Positions 34,666-44,452 of a stretch of DNA of 64,000 nucleotides are shown in pieces. This DNA is from Eretmocerus hayati (lineage: Eukaryota; Arthropoda; Insecta; Hymenoptera; Aphelinidae). The stretch covers positions 177,241,021 through 177,305,020 of the forward strand of contig CM056741.1 in the NCBI GenBank assembly GCA_029851415.1, in the 5' to 3' direction. The notes below the pieces were generated by a model. That model was not told the origin of the DNA, ran no database searches, and worked only from the letters and a program-made list of their open reading frames with translations. The translations under genes were made by a program, and so were the position numbers. How positions within the stretch are numbered: the stretch's first letter is position 1; every line of letters begins with the position of its first letter.

Positions 34666-35062
34666 GTATCTATTCCGGTATTCGGGTGTGCTTCAAATAC
34701 GACAACTATCCTGCCCAAGTAGCTTTACTTTGAATCTGTCAAACCTCCGTTTGATAAGTCAAATCGTGCCACGAAGACTTTGCCCAGCTTTCCGAGAGAT
34801 GTCGCTGACCCTCCGAGCTTGCGAGGCACTCGGGTCAACTAATGACGTCAAGTTCAGCAAGCTCGACGCTCCGATTGCGTCACGGGATGTGGAAAAAGCT
34901 TACTCCAGTTGCCGCGTCGTTGGCCGGAAAACGATCGATGGCGAGCGACCTTGCCGACGAAACTCATTGTATATACCTCCATGCTTTATGTCTCAACGTT
35001 TGAGAGAAGGTGTACATTTTTATAAAAGTGTTTTACTACTCATTCCTTGTTTGTCATTGTAA
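34666..35062 (+). CDS. Candidate terminal exon, protein unrecognised
   Basis: An acceptor (TTAATCCTTCCAG) precedes a frame open for 396 nt to a TAA at 35060-35062. Composition between about 34740 and 34960 is richer in G and C than the flanks. The encoded segment includes LCPAFREMSLTLRACEAL and a basic VVGRKTIDGERPCRRN stretch; I cannot place it in a family. It needs one base from the preceding exon, which the 29370-29553 block supplies. No AATAAA is seen close downstream, and a longer last exon or another isoform is possible. Confidence 0.35.
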
Positions 35063-35660
35063 CTATTCCGATGTCTTTTATCTAGATCATTCTTATCATT
35101 ATCTGAGAAAATCTCTGGAACCTTTTATTTTCAACCTCAAAAGGTGAAATAGGTGCATAAGGTGATGTGAAATTTCGTGAATGATTCCTCTAAAAATATG
35201 AAAAACATTAGCTGTGGGTGGTGACGTACCACAGAGATACGCCGAGGAACTTTTATCCAAAATGCATTGAAAGTCCCATCAGTTTGTTTTTGGTGCAATT
35301 CTGGCCGACAAGGGGCTATTTAGCGTGTACCTCAACTTTAAAGTTTACTGCTTCAAATTGCGTTAGAGTTGCCACTTAACGAGATAGATTCGATATTCTG
35401 TGGTTTTTTCGAGTAAAACACAAGTTTTTAGAGGGATCTTTCTGAACTCTAAGGAATGTACAGTACCGTGAAAAATTCCTGAACGGTGGTATGAAATCCT
35501 CTCTTGCAAAAACGTCGATCGCTCGAGCGCAATTTGATGTAGGGGAATTTTGAGAAAAGCATCTAATTTATTGTGGTTTTTTATTTTTCTCTCAGCCCTT
35601 CCTGGTACCTCAGATAGCTGATGTAATTTCAAGGATTTCGAAAAAAAATCGTTTTTACTA
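35063..35660. other. No gene recognised
   Basis: AT-rich; possibly the 3' untranslated region of the preceding exon candidate. No polyadenylation signal stands out. Confidence 0.3.
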
Positions 35661-36010
35661 TATGGGCTCTAATTAGGACGCGATAAAGATAGACCAATTT
35701 TGCAAAATGCATCTTGATGAGGGGAATAAATGCCATTTGCAATGATTTTTTGATTACTTTTTACGTCGTGCGAATAAGAGTGTGAGAGCTCTCAAAGTAG
35801 CCAAAATCGTAGTTTTTTGCCATTTTCTGCTGTTTTTGACCGTAAATCATTAAATAATCGAGAATCTGGCTACTTTGAGAGCTCTCACACTCTTATTCGC
35901 TCGACGTGAATAAATAATCAAAAAATCGTTGCAAATGGCATTTTTCCGCTTTTCAAGATGCTTTTTGCAAAATTGTTCTATCTTCATCCACGTCCAAATT
36001 ACAGCCCATA
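35661..36010. mobile_element. 350-bp foldback element
   Basis: The ends TATGGGCT and AGCCCATA pair, and the arms pair along most of their length. A perfect 33-bp inner pair begins GCGAATAAGAGTGTGAGAGC (about 35768-35800), with its complement at about 35868-35900. The arm sequence AGAGCTCTC is itself palindromic. No coding capacity. Confidence 0.75.
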
Positions 36011-37380
36011 TGAGTAATTCCACGCGAAACAGACCTACGAAAAAGGGTCATGTCCCAGATTGTTATCTTGGCTTTTCCATTCGATTCTATGGTACAAAAC
36101 ATAAACTTTTCACCACCCATGGGACCCCATAAAAATGTTCTAGGTATGTGGGGCACATATTAATTTATCCTTTTCGATCATCCCCAACAACGAAATTTGG
36201 ATCTTTTTTTCAATAAAATCCATACTTCTCGAATCCATTCAAAGATATGGAAATATGGTTTCATCAGTGCATACGCACTGATCCATCGGCATAAATCGCT
36301 CCTACAAATAAATTAAACGCGTAGTTTTGTACTGATTAATAAAATTTCGACGTGCTTTCGGGCCGAGAGGAGAAAAAATAGTACACAGCACTCGGCAGAG
36401 AAGTGGGATGCCCATGACAGTGTGATATCAATGCCTCGGCTTCGCCTCGGCATTATCATCACACAGTCACGGAAATCCAACTTCCCTGCCTAGTAACCGC
36501 AAGGGGGGTTGGGGCATGGCGCCTCATCCCTGGGGTGTGATGACCCTCCGGACCCAGTTACCGCCCGCCGGAGCGAGGAGACCGCACATCACCATCCGGC
36601 ACCCCGGGAATGGGTGCGCCTGGGGACTCGCATCGGAATCGTCCTAAGGCAATAACAATGCGAGCCCGTAAGACTCATCCATCATCCCGAGAGACTCTTT
36701 GGGCTCTCAGGAAGCCTAAAAGAGTCCCATAACCCCCCACCGAGGGGTGGGCATCGGCCTTGTGCTGGGGCCGTGCCCGAAAGTCGGTAGTCGGGGCGGA
36801 GGACTGAGCCATCACCGAGCCTGGCTCGGTGTTGGTCATCCTCCAACCCGACGCGCTGGCAGGGCGTATCCCTGCCCCGCGCCCATGGGGGCAACCGGGG
36901 TTGAGCCGAAAGGCAGGGACCCGGTATACAAAAGCCGATATTCCTTCCCTGCCTAGTCCAGTAATAAACTAATTCTTCCTTTTCCAGGAATGATTTATCA
37001 CATGTACCTCGTTCCAAGCACGCGTCTCTTTCGACCATCAAAGGTATATGCGTCTCGGGAAGAAAATGCGTTTTCTAGCTTTCGACACACAAAATATTCT
37101 TCTCTGTAAATGAACTCATATTGTATGAGTAGTTCCACTTAAAACAGTCCTACAAATAAGGGTCACCTCTCAGATTTTTTTCGTAGCGATTTTATTTGAT
37201 TCTATGGGTACAAACTATGACCATACCACTAGTTTTGGGGCGCCATAAAGACTATTTGGTTACTCGTAAGACTTTTTCTTGATCAACCATCTATAACAAA
37301 GAAGTTTGGTATATTTTTTCACAAAATGCATATGTCCCGAATCCGAATGGAGATACGGAACTGTAGTTTTCAACATTCGA
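36011..37380. repeat. Diverged direct-repeat pair (about 250 bp each)
   Basis: The segments 36011-36260 and 37130-37380 align through TGAGTA.TTCCAC, AAGGGTCA, GATTCTATGG.TACAAAC and CGAATCC.TTC-like words in the same order. Between them lies the GC-rich insertion at 36.48-36.96 kb. Divergence suggests an old dispersed repeat. Confidence 0.55.
36482..36957. mobile_element. GC-rich insertion bounded by 13-bp direct repeats
   Basis: TTCCCTGCCTAGT occurs at 36482-36494 and at 36945-36957, like the target duplication of a retroposon. The 450 bp between are strikingly GC-rich and CpG-containing in an AT-rich region, with inverted words such as CCCCCCACCGAGGGGTGGG. No reverse transcriptase or tRNA-like promoter boxes are seen and no A tail is visible. 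A SINE or a 5' fragment of a longer retroelement is possible. Confidence 0.5.
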
Positions 37381-37949
37381 AAGGTCATAAAGAAACCTAT
37401 TGGAATTAGCCTTGTGCAGTTGGTATTGAGACCATGGGCGGTTTTACCGGGTAAAAAAGTAAACAGACAAAAACTCATTTTTTAGAAACTTAATTCTTTC
37501 GATCCTAAAATAATTGGATTCAAATGTAAAATCTTGTGTATCTTTAGGAAATGATGGTCCCAAATTTGTTTTCTGCATTGTAAGGTCTATTTTTGATACT
37601 CTCAAAAAGCTATTCAATAGGCGATTGAAAATCGTCTGTTTCCTGAGCAGACACAGTTTGGATTCTCAAAACCAATTTCACTGGAAAGCGAAGAAATTTT
37701 CCTTCAAAACCACCACCTTCGGAGGTTAGTTCCATGCATATGAGCCAGAGTTACAGCATCCAGAAGACCACCGAATCTCAAAAACTACCAAGAGTCGCAT
37801 CAGACGCACTTTGGAGACAATAGGTAGGGATCCCCGCGCCCGATGGCATCTGCCTACTCGTCGCACTCGATCTGAAGTGTCATATTTTATACGTTGTAGT
37901 TACGTTTTAGATGCATGTAATTGACCCGGCCCAGTGATCATTTTGAAAG
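37381..37949. other. No gene recognised
   Basis: AT-rich with short open frames; nothing supported. Confidence 0.4.
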
Positions 37950-38040
37950 AATATACAAGTTGAACATTTGGTCTCGTCGATCTTGAAGGACGGTCACCGT
38001 CCTTCAAGATCGACGAGACCAAATGTTCAACTTGTATATT
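37950..38040. repeat. Perfect 91-bp palindrome
   Basis: The arms 37950-37994 and 37996-38040 are exact reverse complements over 45 bp, around a single central C (37995). The symmetry stops abruptly on both sides. There is no spacer loop, unlike the foldback MITEs elsewhere in the window. Confidence 0.9.
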
Positions 38041-38123
38041 AACCATCAAGGACGAAAAAATCTACCAAAATCACTTATGACATTTTGAAAGAAATTCCCT
38101 TGGCTTCTCGATAGAATTGGTTA

Positions 38124-38866
38124 CAGGCAGCCCCCGCTATTTGCGGTCCCGGTATCCGCGGAATTCGCTTGTTCGCGGTTTCTGATTTGCGGTATTCCCC
38201 GGTATTCGCGGTGCCCTAACTCGCTTATTCGCGGTTTGGATCTGGATCTTCGAGATTTTGTGATTGAGTGTTCATCATTTCAAGGGTGTTGCTATTGTTA
38301 TTGTTTTCCAAGACTGATTAATTCGTTATACGACACAGTTATCAGTGTACCTGTGTACTATCTCAACTCTATTCATGGCACCGTGCGTGAAAAGAACGCA
38401 TATTCGTCAATTAGAAAACGTGATAACGTATTGTGAGCCTTTCGAAAGAATCGAAAATGTCAAATTTGCTTGCCACCTGAGGGAAAATGGCCGAAGTTCT
38501 TAGAACTTCCAATGGCCACTCACCAGAGATTGTATGTTCGTCAATTTCGCTACTCAAAGGTGACAGAGCTCTTCATCCGCTCACTCGTGGATGGATTTTT
38601 CCAACAGATTTTCGAGTGAATTCCAGTAATTTTTCAATCGTATCATACTGTTACTTCGTATCTTTCACATATTGAGTCAATTTGCTAGGCTTCTTCCATG
38701 CATTTGTTTATTGAAGATGATATGTGGGATTCTTTACTCACTCACGGATCCACACATGTATACGCAACCCCCCTTTCCCCATAAGCCCAAGGTCCCGGTA
38801 TTCGCGGTTTCGGTATTCGCGGCATTTTCTTTATACGCATTAACCGCGAATAGCGGGGGTTGCCTG
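38124..38866. mobile_element. Pogo/Tigger-like DNA transposon remnant
   Basis: The termini CAGGCAGCCCCCGCTATTTG and CGAATAGCGGGGGTTGCCTG are near inverted repeats flanked by TA (38122-38123, 38867-38868). GCGGT.TTCGGTATTCGCGG words recur in both subterminal regions. TA duplication with CAGGCA-type ends suits the pogo/Tigger branch of Tc1/mariner. Its 743 bp hold only short frames (for example 38487-38675), so it is non-autonomous or internally deleted. Confidence 0.7.
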
Positions 38867-38868
38867 TA

Positions 38869-39960
38869 CAAGAATTCGAAAAGACGATTTCTAATCACCT
38901 GAGAAATATATTTTTGTAAAATTGCAAAAGTAGGCCGAAGAATGCAAATAGGGATTCGGGGTCATGTTTTTCTAAAAACACATATCAAATAAGTATGCAA
39001 TTCTCAAGAGATGGGATGATTAGGTCTGTTGGAGACCGTTTTATCCGTCTATTTCACTCTTATATGGCCCGGTAAAATCACTGATAATCTCAAAATCAAC
39101 TTCACAAGCCCGATACAATAGGTTCTCTCAAGACCCTTTCAATCGCTAACCGTATCTCGGTTCCTTCCGTCAAACTCGAGAAATACACACTTTATTGTCC
39201 AGAAGGCCCAAACTTTCTCTTTGAAGGAAATATTAGAAGATCAAGTATATTACGTTTGAGGAAGAATTCTCGTAGAACTCGATAGGTTGTGAAAAGTTTA
39301 TATTTTGTTCCATAGAATTGAATGGAAGTTCTGAGGAAAAAATCTGAGACATTACCCTTTGTCGGAGGTCTGTCTCACGCGGAACTACTCATATTCACTC
39401 AGACCACTCCACTCATTTGTGAACAATGCGGTTCTAATACTAGAATTTTTTTCTATCTGCGAATTCTACACGGAATTTTCCTTGAGCTTGTCTTTGACCA
39501 CGGGCCTGACTTTTATTAGGAACTCGATATTCAATATCTTACACGGCGATCTCCTTTATTTTTAAGAACTAAGTTTCTGAAGTTTTGCTGATCACAGATA
39601 CCAGATATAAAACGGGTGTACCTCATTCAATCGACCAAATTTAGTGGATCATCTTAATCTTGATTTTCTGATAAGGTGTTACCGCTGTCAAACTCGCGCC
39701 AAGTCATAGATGAGAAATTCTCATAAGCTGATCTTTGACCACGTGGCTCATGTTTTTGACCAGGTAATATGTGATATCTCTCCGCGATCACGATCGTTTC
39801 AACGAATCAGCGTTTTCGACACTCCACTGACAGCGCACAAACAATGTAACAAGCCTCGCCACTTCACCCGAGGAATCTATTTTGTTCAAGAATCTTGATT
39901 GATAAATCCATCAAAAGATAATTTACTGATGTATCTAAGATTTGTTTCCAATCTTCCTCG
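38869..39960. other. No gene recognised; upstream of the protease homologue
   Basis: AT-rich; short open frames only. It forms the 5' flank of the gene that starts at about 39.99 kb. Confidence 0.4.
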
Positions 39961-39962
39961 AC

Positions 39963-39970
39963 TATATAAA
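39963..39970 (+). promoter_or_regulatory. TATA box of the protease-homologue gene
   Basis: TATATAAA lies 50 bases upstream of the start codon at 40020. It would place transcription start near 39993-39996 and leave a very short 5' untranslated region of about 25 bases, as in many abundantly secreted insect proteins. Confidence 0.6.
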
Positions 39971-40019
39971 TGTGAATTGAAGCATTCGCACCGCAGAATT
40001 TGTACCCAGTTCAATCAAA

Positions 40020-42679
40020 ATGTTGTCATTTATTGTGATATTGTGCACCTTGGGAATTATCATAGGTAAGATTATTCGAAAGACTAAATGACGTGCCTCC
40101 AATAGTAGTTGGGAGGAAGTGGAAGAATTGATGATATTTCAGTGGAAGTATCTGTCCCTTAAAGTTTTACGTGTTTCTCATACATGATTTCCACATAGAA
40201 TATTTCTCAAGAATGCGAAGTTGATTAACAGTTCCGGAACCCTCACAGAATTTTACAGATTCATTCACTTGCATTTGTCCGCCCACAAAATTGTTTTAAG
40301 ACAGAGGCTCTCACATCTCTGACGCAAGAAGTGAATAATATTCGTATGGAGTTTCTCAAGAAATCTCCCGACAATTATTGCTTTACCTTCTCTCAAATAT
40401 ACTCAAAGAATTTCGTCAGAAACTGGATGCAGATTTCGCTATATGAATGACTGATCGAGTCCTTCATCGATTCCCCATACAATTTCACGTATCAAACTCA
40501 CTAATAAAAATAATATAGAGACTTTCCTTAGTCCCCGGACACAAAGTCCACGAAATATTCATGAGACTCTTCAGAACAGATGAAGTGACCAAAATCCATG
40601 AGTTCCATGAGCGTGTAGAATCCATGGGGCGTTTTCAACTCCCTTTGCATAGGCGCACACGCACAAATGTATGAAAAATTCTAGGAGATTCTGAACACGC
40701 GACGATTTCCACCGGATGTTTTTAGATTGACGTATCACCACTTGCAGATTGTACTGAATTAGTATGGTTCTATAATGCGAGAGCAGAAATTTTGCTTACC
40801 GTGAACTGAGTAATCATTTTAGTGTCAAGTCAAGATTCAAAATTATCACTTGTTCCAGGAAACCATCACAATCGTATGTGGAAGAATCTGAATATTTCTT
40901 CATTGGTCTGAGTGGCAACCCGCGTAAAATAGAGTTCTTTGACTAATTAGAGAAGCTCGCTCTTGGCAACAACACATCTTTTGAACATCCGCATATACGC
41001 TTTCTGGAGTTCAGTCAAAGTTTGCTGAGCTTCGAAAGCCTGCCTGCAAGCTCAGAATTCGTTGCATTTTCACGACCTAGGAAAACCCTCTTTGGGATAC
41101 TTCAGGGTCAACCTCTAACGGGTATAATATTCGTAATAGTGAGGGTATAATTTTCTATCCCAACTCTGAAATATACTCATTTTTGTCTCAAATTCCAAAA
41201 TGTGTAGCTCTTCACTCACATTTTTGCCGCGTGTTGGTATCCATGAGTGAATTTTTTCAAACATGCGAATATTCGTGTGAAGTTTTCAAACGATTTATTT
41301 TTTAGTGCTGCCAACTTGAATAACTTTAGAACAATATTGTGGCATCCATGAAAAAATGACTTGCACGACTAGGGCCCTAAACCCACTTTCACGTTCTGAA
41401 ACCAATGTTTTCCGCTCGTGGTAAGTCAGACTTATGTTTTTCATCCATCACCTTTAATTTAGAGCTACCAACCCGAATTATTGTCAGTTTCATGGACGTT
41501 ATCGAGAAAATTCCCAATTTGATAACGCCTTTATTTTCAACTAACTTTGAATGGATCAAATAGCTGTGAGAGTCTTTTTTATGGGTGAAATTCGTTCTTG
41601 CTAATCATGAGTGGAAACATATTTTTCAAAATCTCAACTTGTTTACCTCAGATAGTGTGTTTCCACGATCTATTATTCAAAGGATATAATTCAGACACCC
41701 CAATTGGTTGTATGTGCTGAGTCTCCGTGTGAGTTGTGAGATATGCTATTTCCTTGTAAACATACTAATCTTCGTAGGATACTAATATCTCAAATGTCTC
41801 GTAGGGGCCAACAATATGTTCATCTCGATTATAATACTTGTATATAGAATTTAAGAAATATGTCAAATATCTTCTCTTTCGAACGCAGACAACTAATATG
41901 CATTGAAATATACTGAAAAATTTTTCACTAATTCAACTATTACTATTCCAGCGGATCCAATCAGCCACAGTCGAGAGCAGAAGAAACCACGTTTCGGCAT
42001 AACGGAGGGTGACGCCGCAGTGATCGAGAATCATCCTTTCCAAATTAACATAGAGGTTGATAGCAAAGGAGCATGCTCCGGTTCTATAATCTCGGAGCAG
42101 TATATTATCACTTCAGGCGGTTGTGCTGACATAGTTAAGCGATTTCCGAACAATACCGTTGTTCGTTCCGGCAGCAGCCACACAGGACGAGATGGCACCG
42201 AACACTATATCGATCAGATTATCACTAACGAGGATTTGGGAGGAGCTGCAATAAGCCTGATGCGCGTTCAGACACCATTTCGATTCGATAGAACTCACAA
42301 GGCGATTCCGCTCTATGGTCAGGATGAAGAAATCACAACGGGATCCGTTGGTGTTGTTACTGGTTGGGGTACTACTAAAGATGATATACATGACAAGAAT
42401 GATCAGTTGTACCAAATAAACATGACTGTACTGGACGATAAAGTTTGCAGAAAAGAGTATGGTCTAATTTATGACAATAGAATTATGATTTGCGCTATGA
42501 ACGATGAACACAGAGGTAAGGATATATGTTGGGGTGATGCTGCTGATCCTCTAGTTATAGATAAACGCCTCGCTGGCTTTGCGATAGGAAAGAAAAAACT
42601 TTGTACAGGAACAACACCCGTCATTTACACTAAAGTTGCCCACTATCACGATTGGATCAAGGAGAATATTCAACAATAA
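40020..42679 (+). CDS. Secreted serine-protease homologue, catalytically dead (two exons)
   Basis: Exon 1 is 40020-40065 and exon 2 is 41952-42679, joined over a 1886-bp intron (donor GTAAG; acceptor TATTACTATTCCAG). This gives 257 residues. Residues 1-15 form a signal peptide (MLSFIVILCTLGIIIA); a short basic propeptide follows. The S1 trypsin fold is clear: six cysteines at the conserved pairs (57/73, 181/196, 208/233), TGWGT (152-156) and Asp206 at the trypsin-pocket position. All three catalytic residues are replaced: His by Gly72, Asp by Ala115 and Ser by Ala212 (GDAADP instead of GDSGGP). The activation site is also altered (ITEG instead of IVGG). It should be a secreted non-enzymatic cofactor or binding protein. 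In insects such homologues act in prophenoloxidase and clotting cascades and in parasitoid venoms. Which role applies here is unknown. Confidence 0.88.
41765..41811. repeat. Remnant of the CGAAGACTA foldback family
   Basis: Within the protease-homologue intron, CTAATCTTCGTAGGATACTAA followed by GTAGGGGCCA matches right-end words of the 22.56-22.75-kb foldback element (TAGTCTTCGTAGGGGCCGA). Only one side is left. Confidence 0.45.
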
Positions 42680-42846
42680 TTCGCTATCAATGGCTAATAA
42701 TGGATGATGCATTCTCAGCTTTGCAGATGCTGAGGATTCTCATGCTCATCCTCATTTATTGTCATCAGAATACATCATTGTATTTGTATTGTACTTTAAA
42801 GATACTATGTCAAAGTTCGATACGATGGTATTCTCAATATACAATG

Positions 42847-42852
42847 AATAAA
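42847..42852 (+). terminator. Polyadenylation signal of the protease homologue
   Basis: AATAAA lies 168 bases after the TAA stop codon and is the first such signal downstream, giving a short 3' untranslated region. Confidence 0.6.
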
Positions 42853-43821
42853 ATTCAAAAAGAGCTTTTCTTCCTCCTCCTACGGATCTAAGACACCATC
42901 TCAGCTCACACGAATTCATAGCTTAGTTGTGAGTGAACTTTTTTGCTATTTTTGATGGTAGAATAAAGCAATATGACCGCATCTCGAACCTTTCTCGTAA
43001 GAATAACACGAATCCTAGATGAGAGTGCTGCCAGGGGCATCACAATCTTTTTGCTTTCTCTAAAGAGAAAGATTTGTTTTCGGCCCAGCAAATTTTTGAC
43101 CAATTTCTCCATTTAATCCAATATTTTCTTCAACAAAATTCCTCTTATCACAAAAATGCTTCAACCATCTTGTTCCTCTGGCCAAAATCTAACGATTGTA
43201 AGTAACACTTCTCCTCCTAAAAACCTCCAAAACCTCCCAGGAACTCATCTCTCCGTCCTTTTGCATGTGTGTGTGTGCGTTTTGTCTCTTTTGTGCCATC
43301 GGGCTTTCTCTTCTACACTCCTCTTCATTGATTTTTGCTTTTTTATAAGTTGTGTAGAATCACTCAAAGATGAGACCGGTGATTTGGCTGCTCTCCCCTC
43401 CCAATCGAAGTTGATTTAAAGGTTTTTGAGGTAGAACCGCTTTGTTTACTTTCATAGTAAAATATCTTTTTCTAACTTGATGTTTTGGCAATTTGGGTTA
43501 CCTAGGCTATGGTTTTTTGGCTCAACCTATTGATTGATTAATACCGAAATTCCATTTAATCTCCATAAACCTCTACTTTTACAAAAATCGAAAATTTCCA
43601 ACAAAAACTTCATTTCGCGCATAGGTTTAGGGAATAATCATGTGTCAGCTAAATTCATGTTGGCTCTTCTATACGCTTGTCCATGCCAAAAGAGAATTTC
43701 CTGTTCTCGCAGAATTTTTTTAATTCGTCTTCTATGATTTATAATTAAGGATTAAAATCGGCCGAATTCCAAGGGCACTTTCACTAGACAAGATCAGAGA
43801 TTTTTACGGGTCTGTTCCGTT
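42853..43821. other. No gene; contains an outlying unit of a diverged tandem repeat
   Basis: The segment about 43495-43640 (CTATGGTTTTTTGGCTC, TTAATACCGAAATTCCAT and AAAAACTTCATTT) aligns with about 47507-47630. It seems to be a unit of the array that resumes at 47.0 kb, separated by later insertions. Confidence 0.5.
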
Positions 43822-44308
43822 TGGGGTATCCTGACGTCGAAACCCGTAATCTGACGTCAATAAGTGCGAACTGACGACGATTCAGTCCATGGTTTGTTTA
43901 CATCGAAAGCTGTTTGATAACCTGTCGTGACCTCTTGGCTTATTCTAGAGACCCGCATAAATTACCAAAAATTGATTTGGACATTTTGATATTAATGTTT
44001 CTGACTCATAATGAATGTTTCTCAAGTTCCGAACTCAAGAATGTAAACCACTAGGTGAGTGACAAATATAGAACTGCTGTCTAGTGTCCCTCCTGATGCC
44101 TATAATGCATAAATTCTTGAGTGTTTGATATTTGACGGTGATGCTGAAATTTGTCAGAAACATGCGTTCCAGTTATGTAGAGTACCATTAGAGTATTATA
44201 CTAAACATAAATGTACAGCAGACAAATTACGGTGCGGTGTAAACAAATACCAGTCTCTTCGCAAAATTTGACGTCACTAAGGCTCGAACGACGTCAGGAC
44301 ACCACGAA
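43822..44308. mobile_element. TIR element with CRE-like TGACGTC motifs
   Basis: The left end GGGGTATCCTGACGTCGAAA pairs with the right end around CGACGTCAGGACACCAC. The subterminal segments carry TGACGTCAA on the left and TTGACGTCA on the right, plus GTTTGTTTACATCG pairing with GGTGTAAACAAA. It is about 487 bp with no coding frame. Exact ends and target duplication are unclear. Confidence 0.55.
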
Positions 44309-44452
44309 CAAGAACAAACTTGCTAAGGTTTCTGGTTTTCGTACGCCATATTGATTTTGGGATTTGAATCAAGGGTCGATTTTCTACAATAAAAATAAAA
44401 TACTTTCGAGCCACAGATAAAGAAACTGTATTGTAAGTTTTGTTCATTAGAC

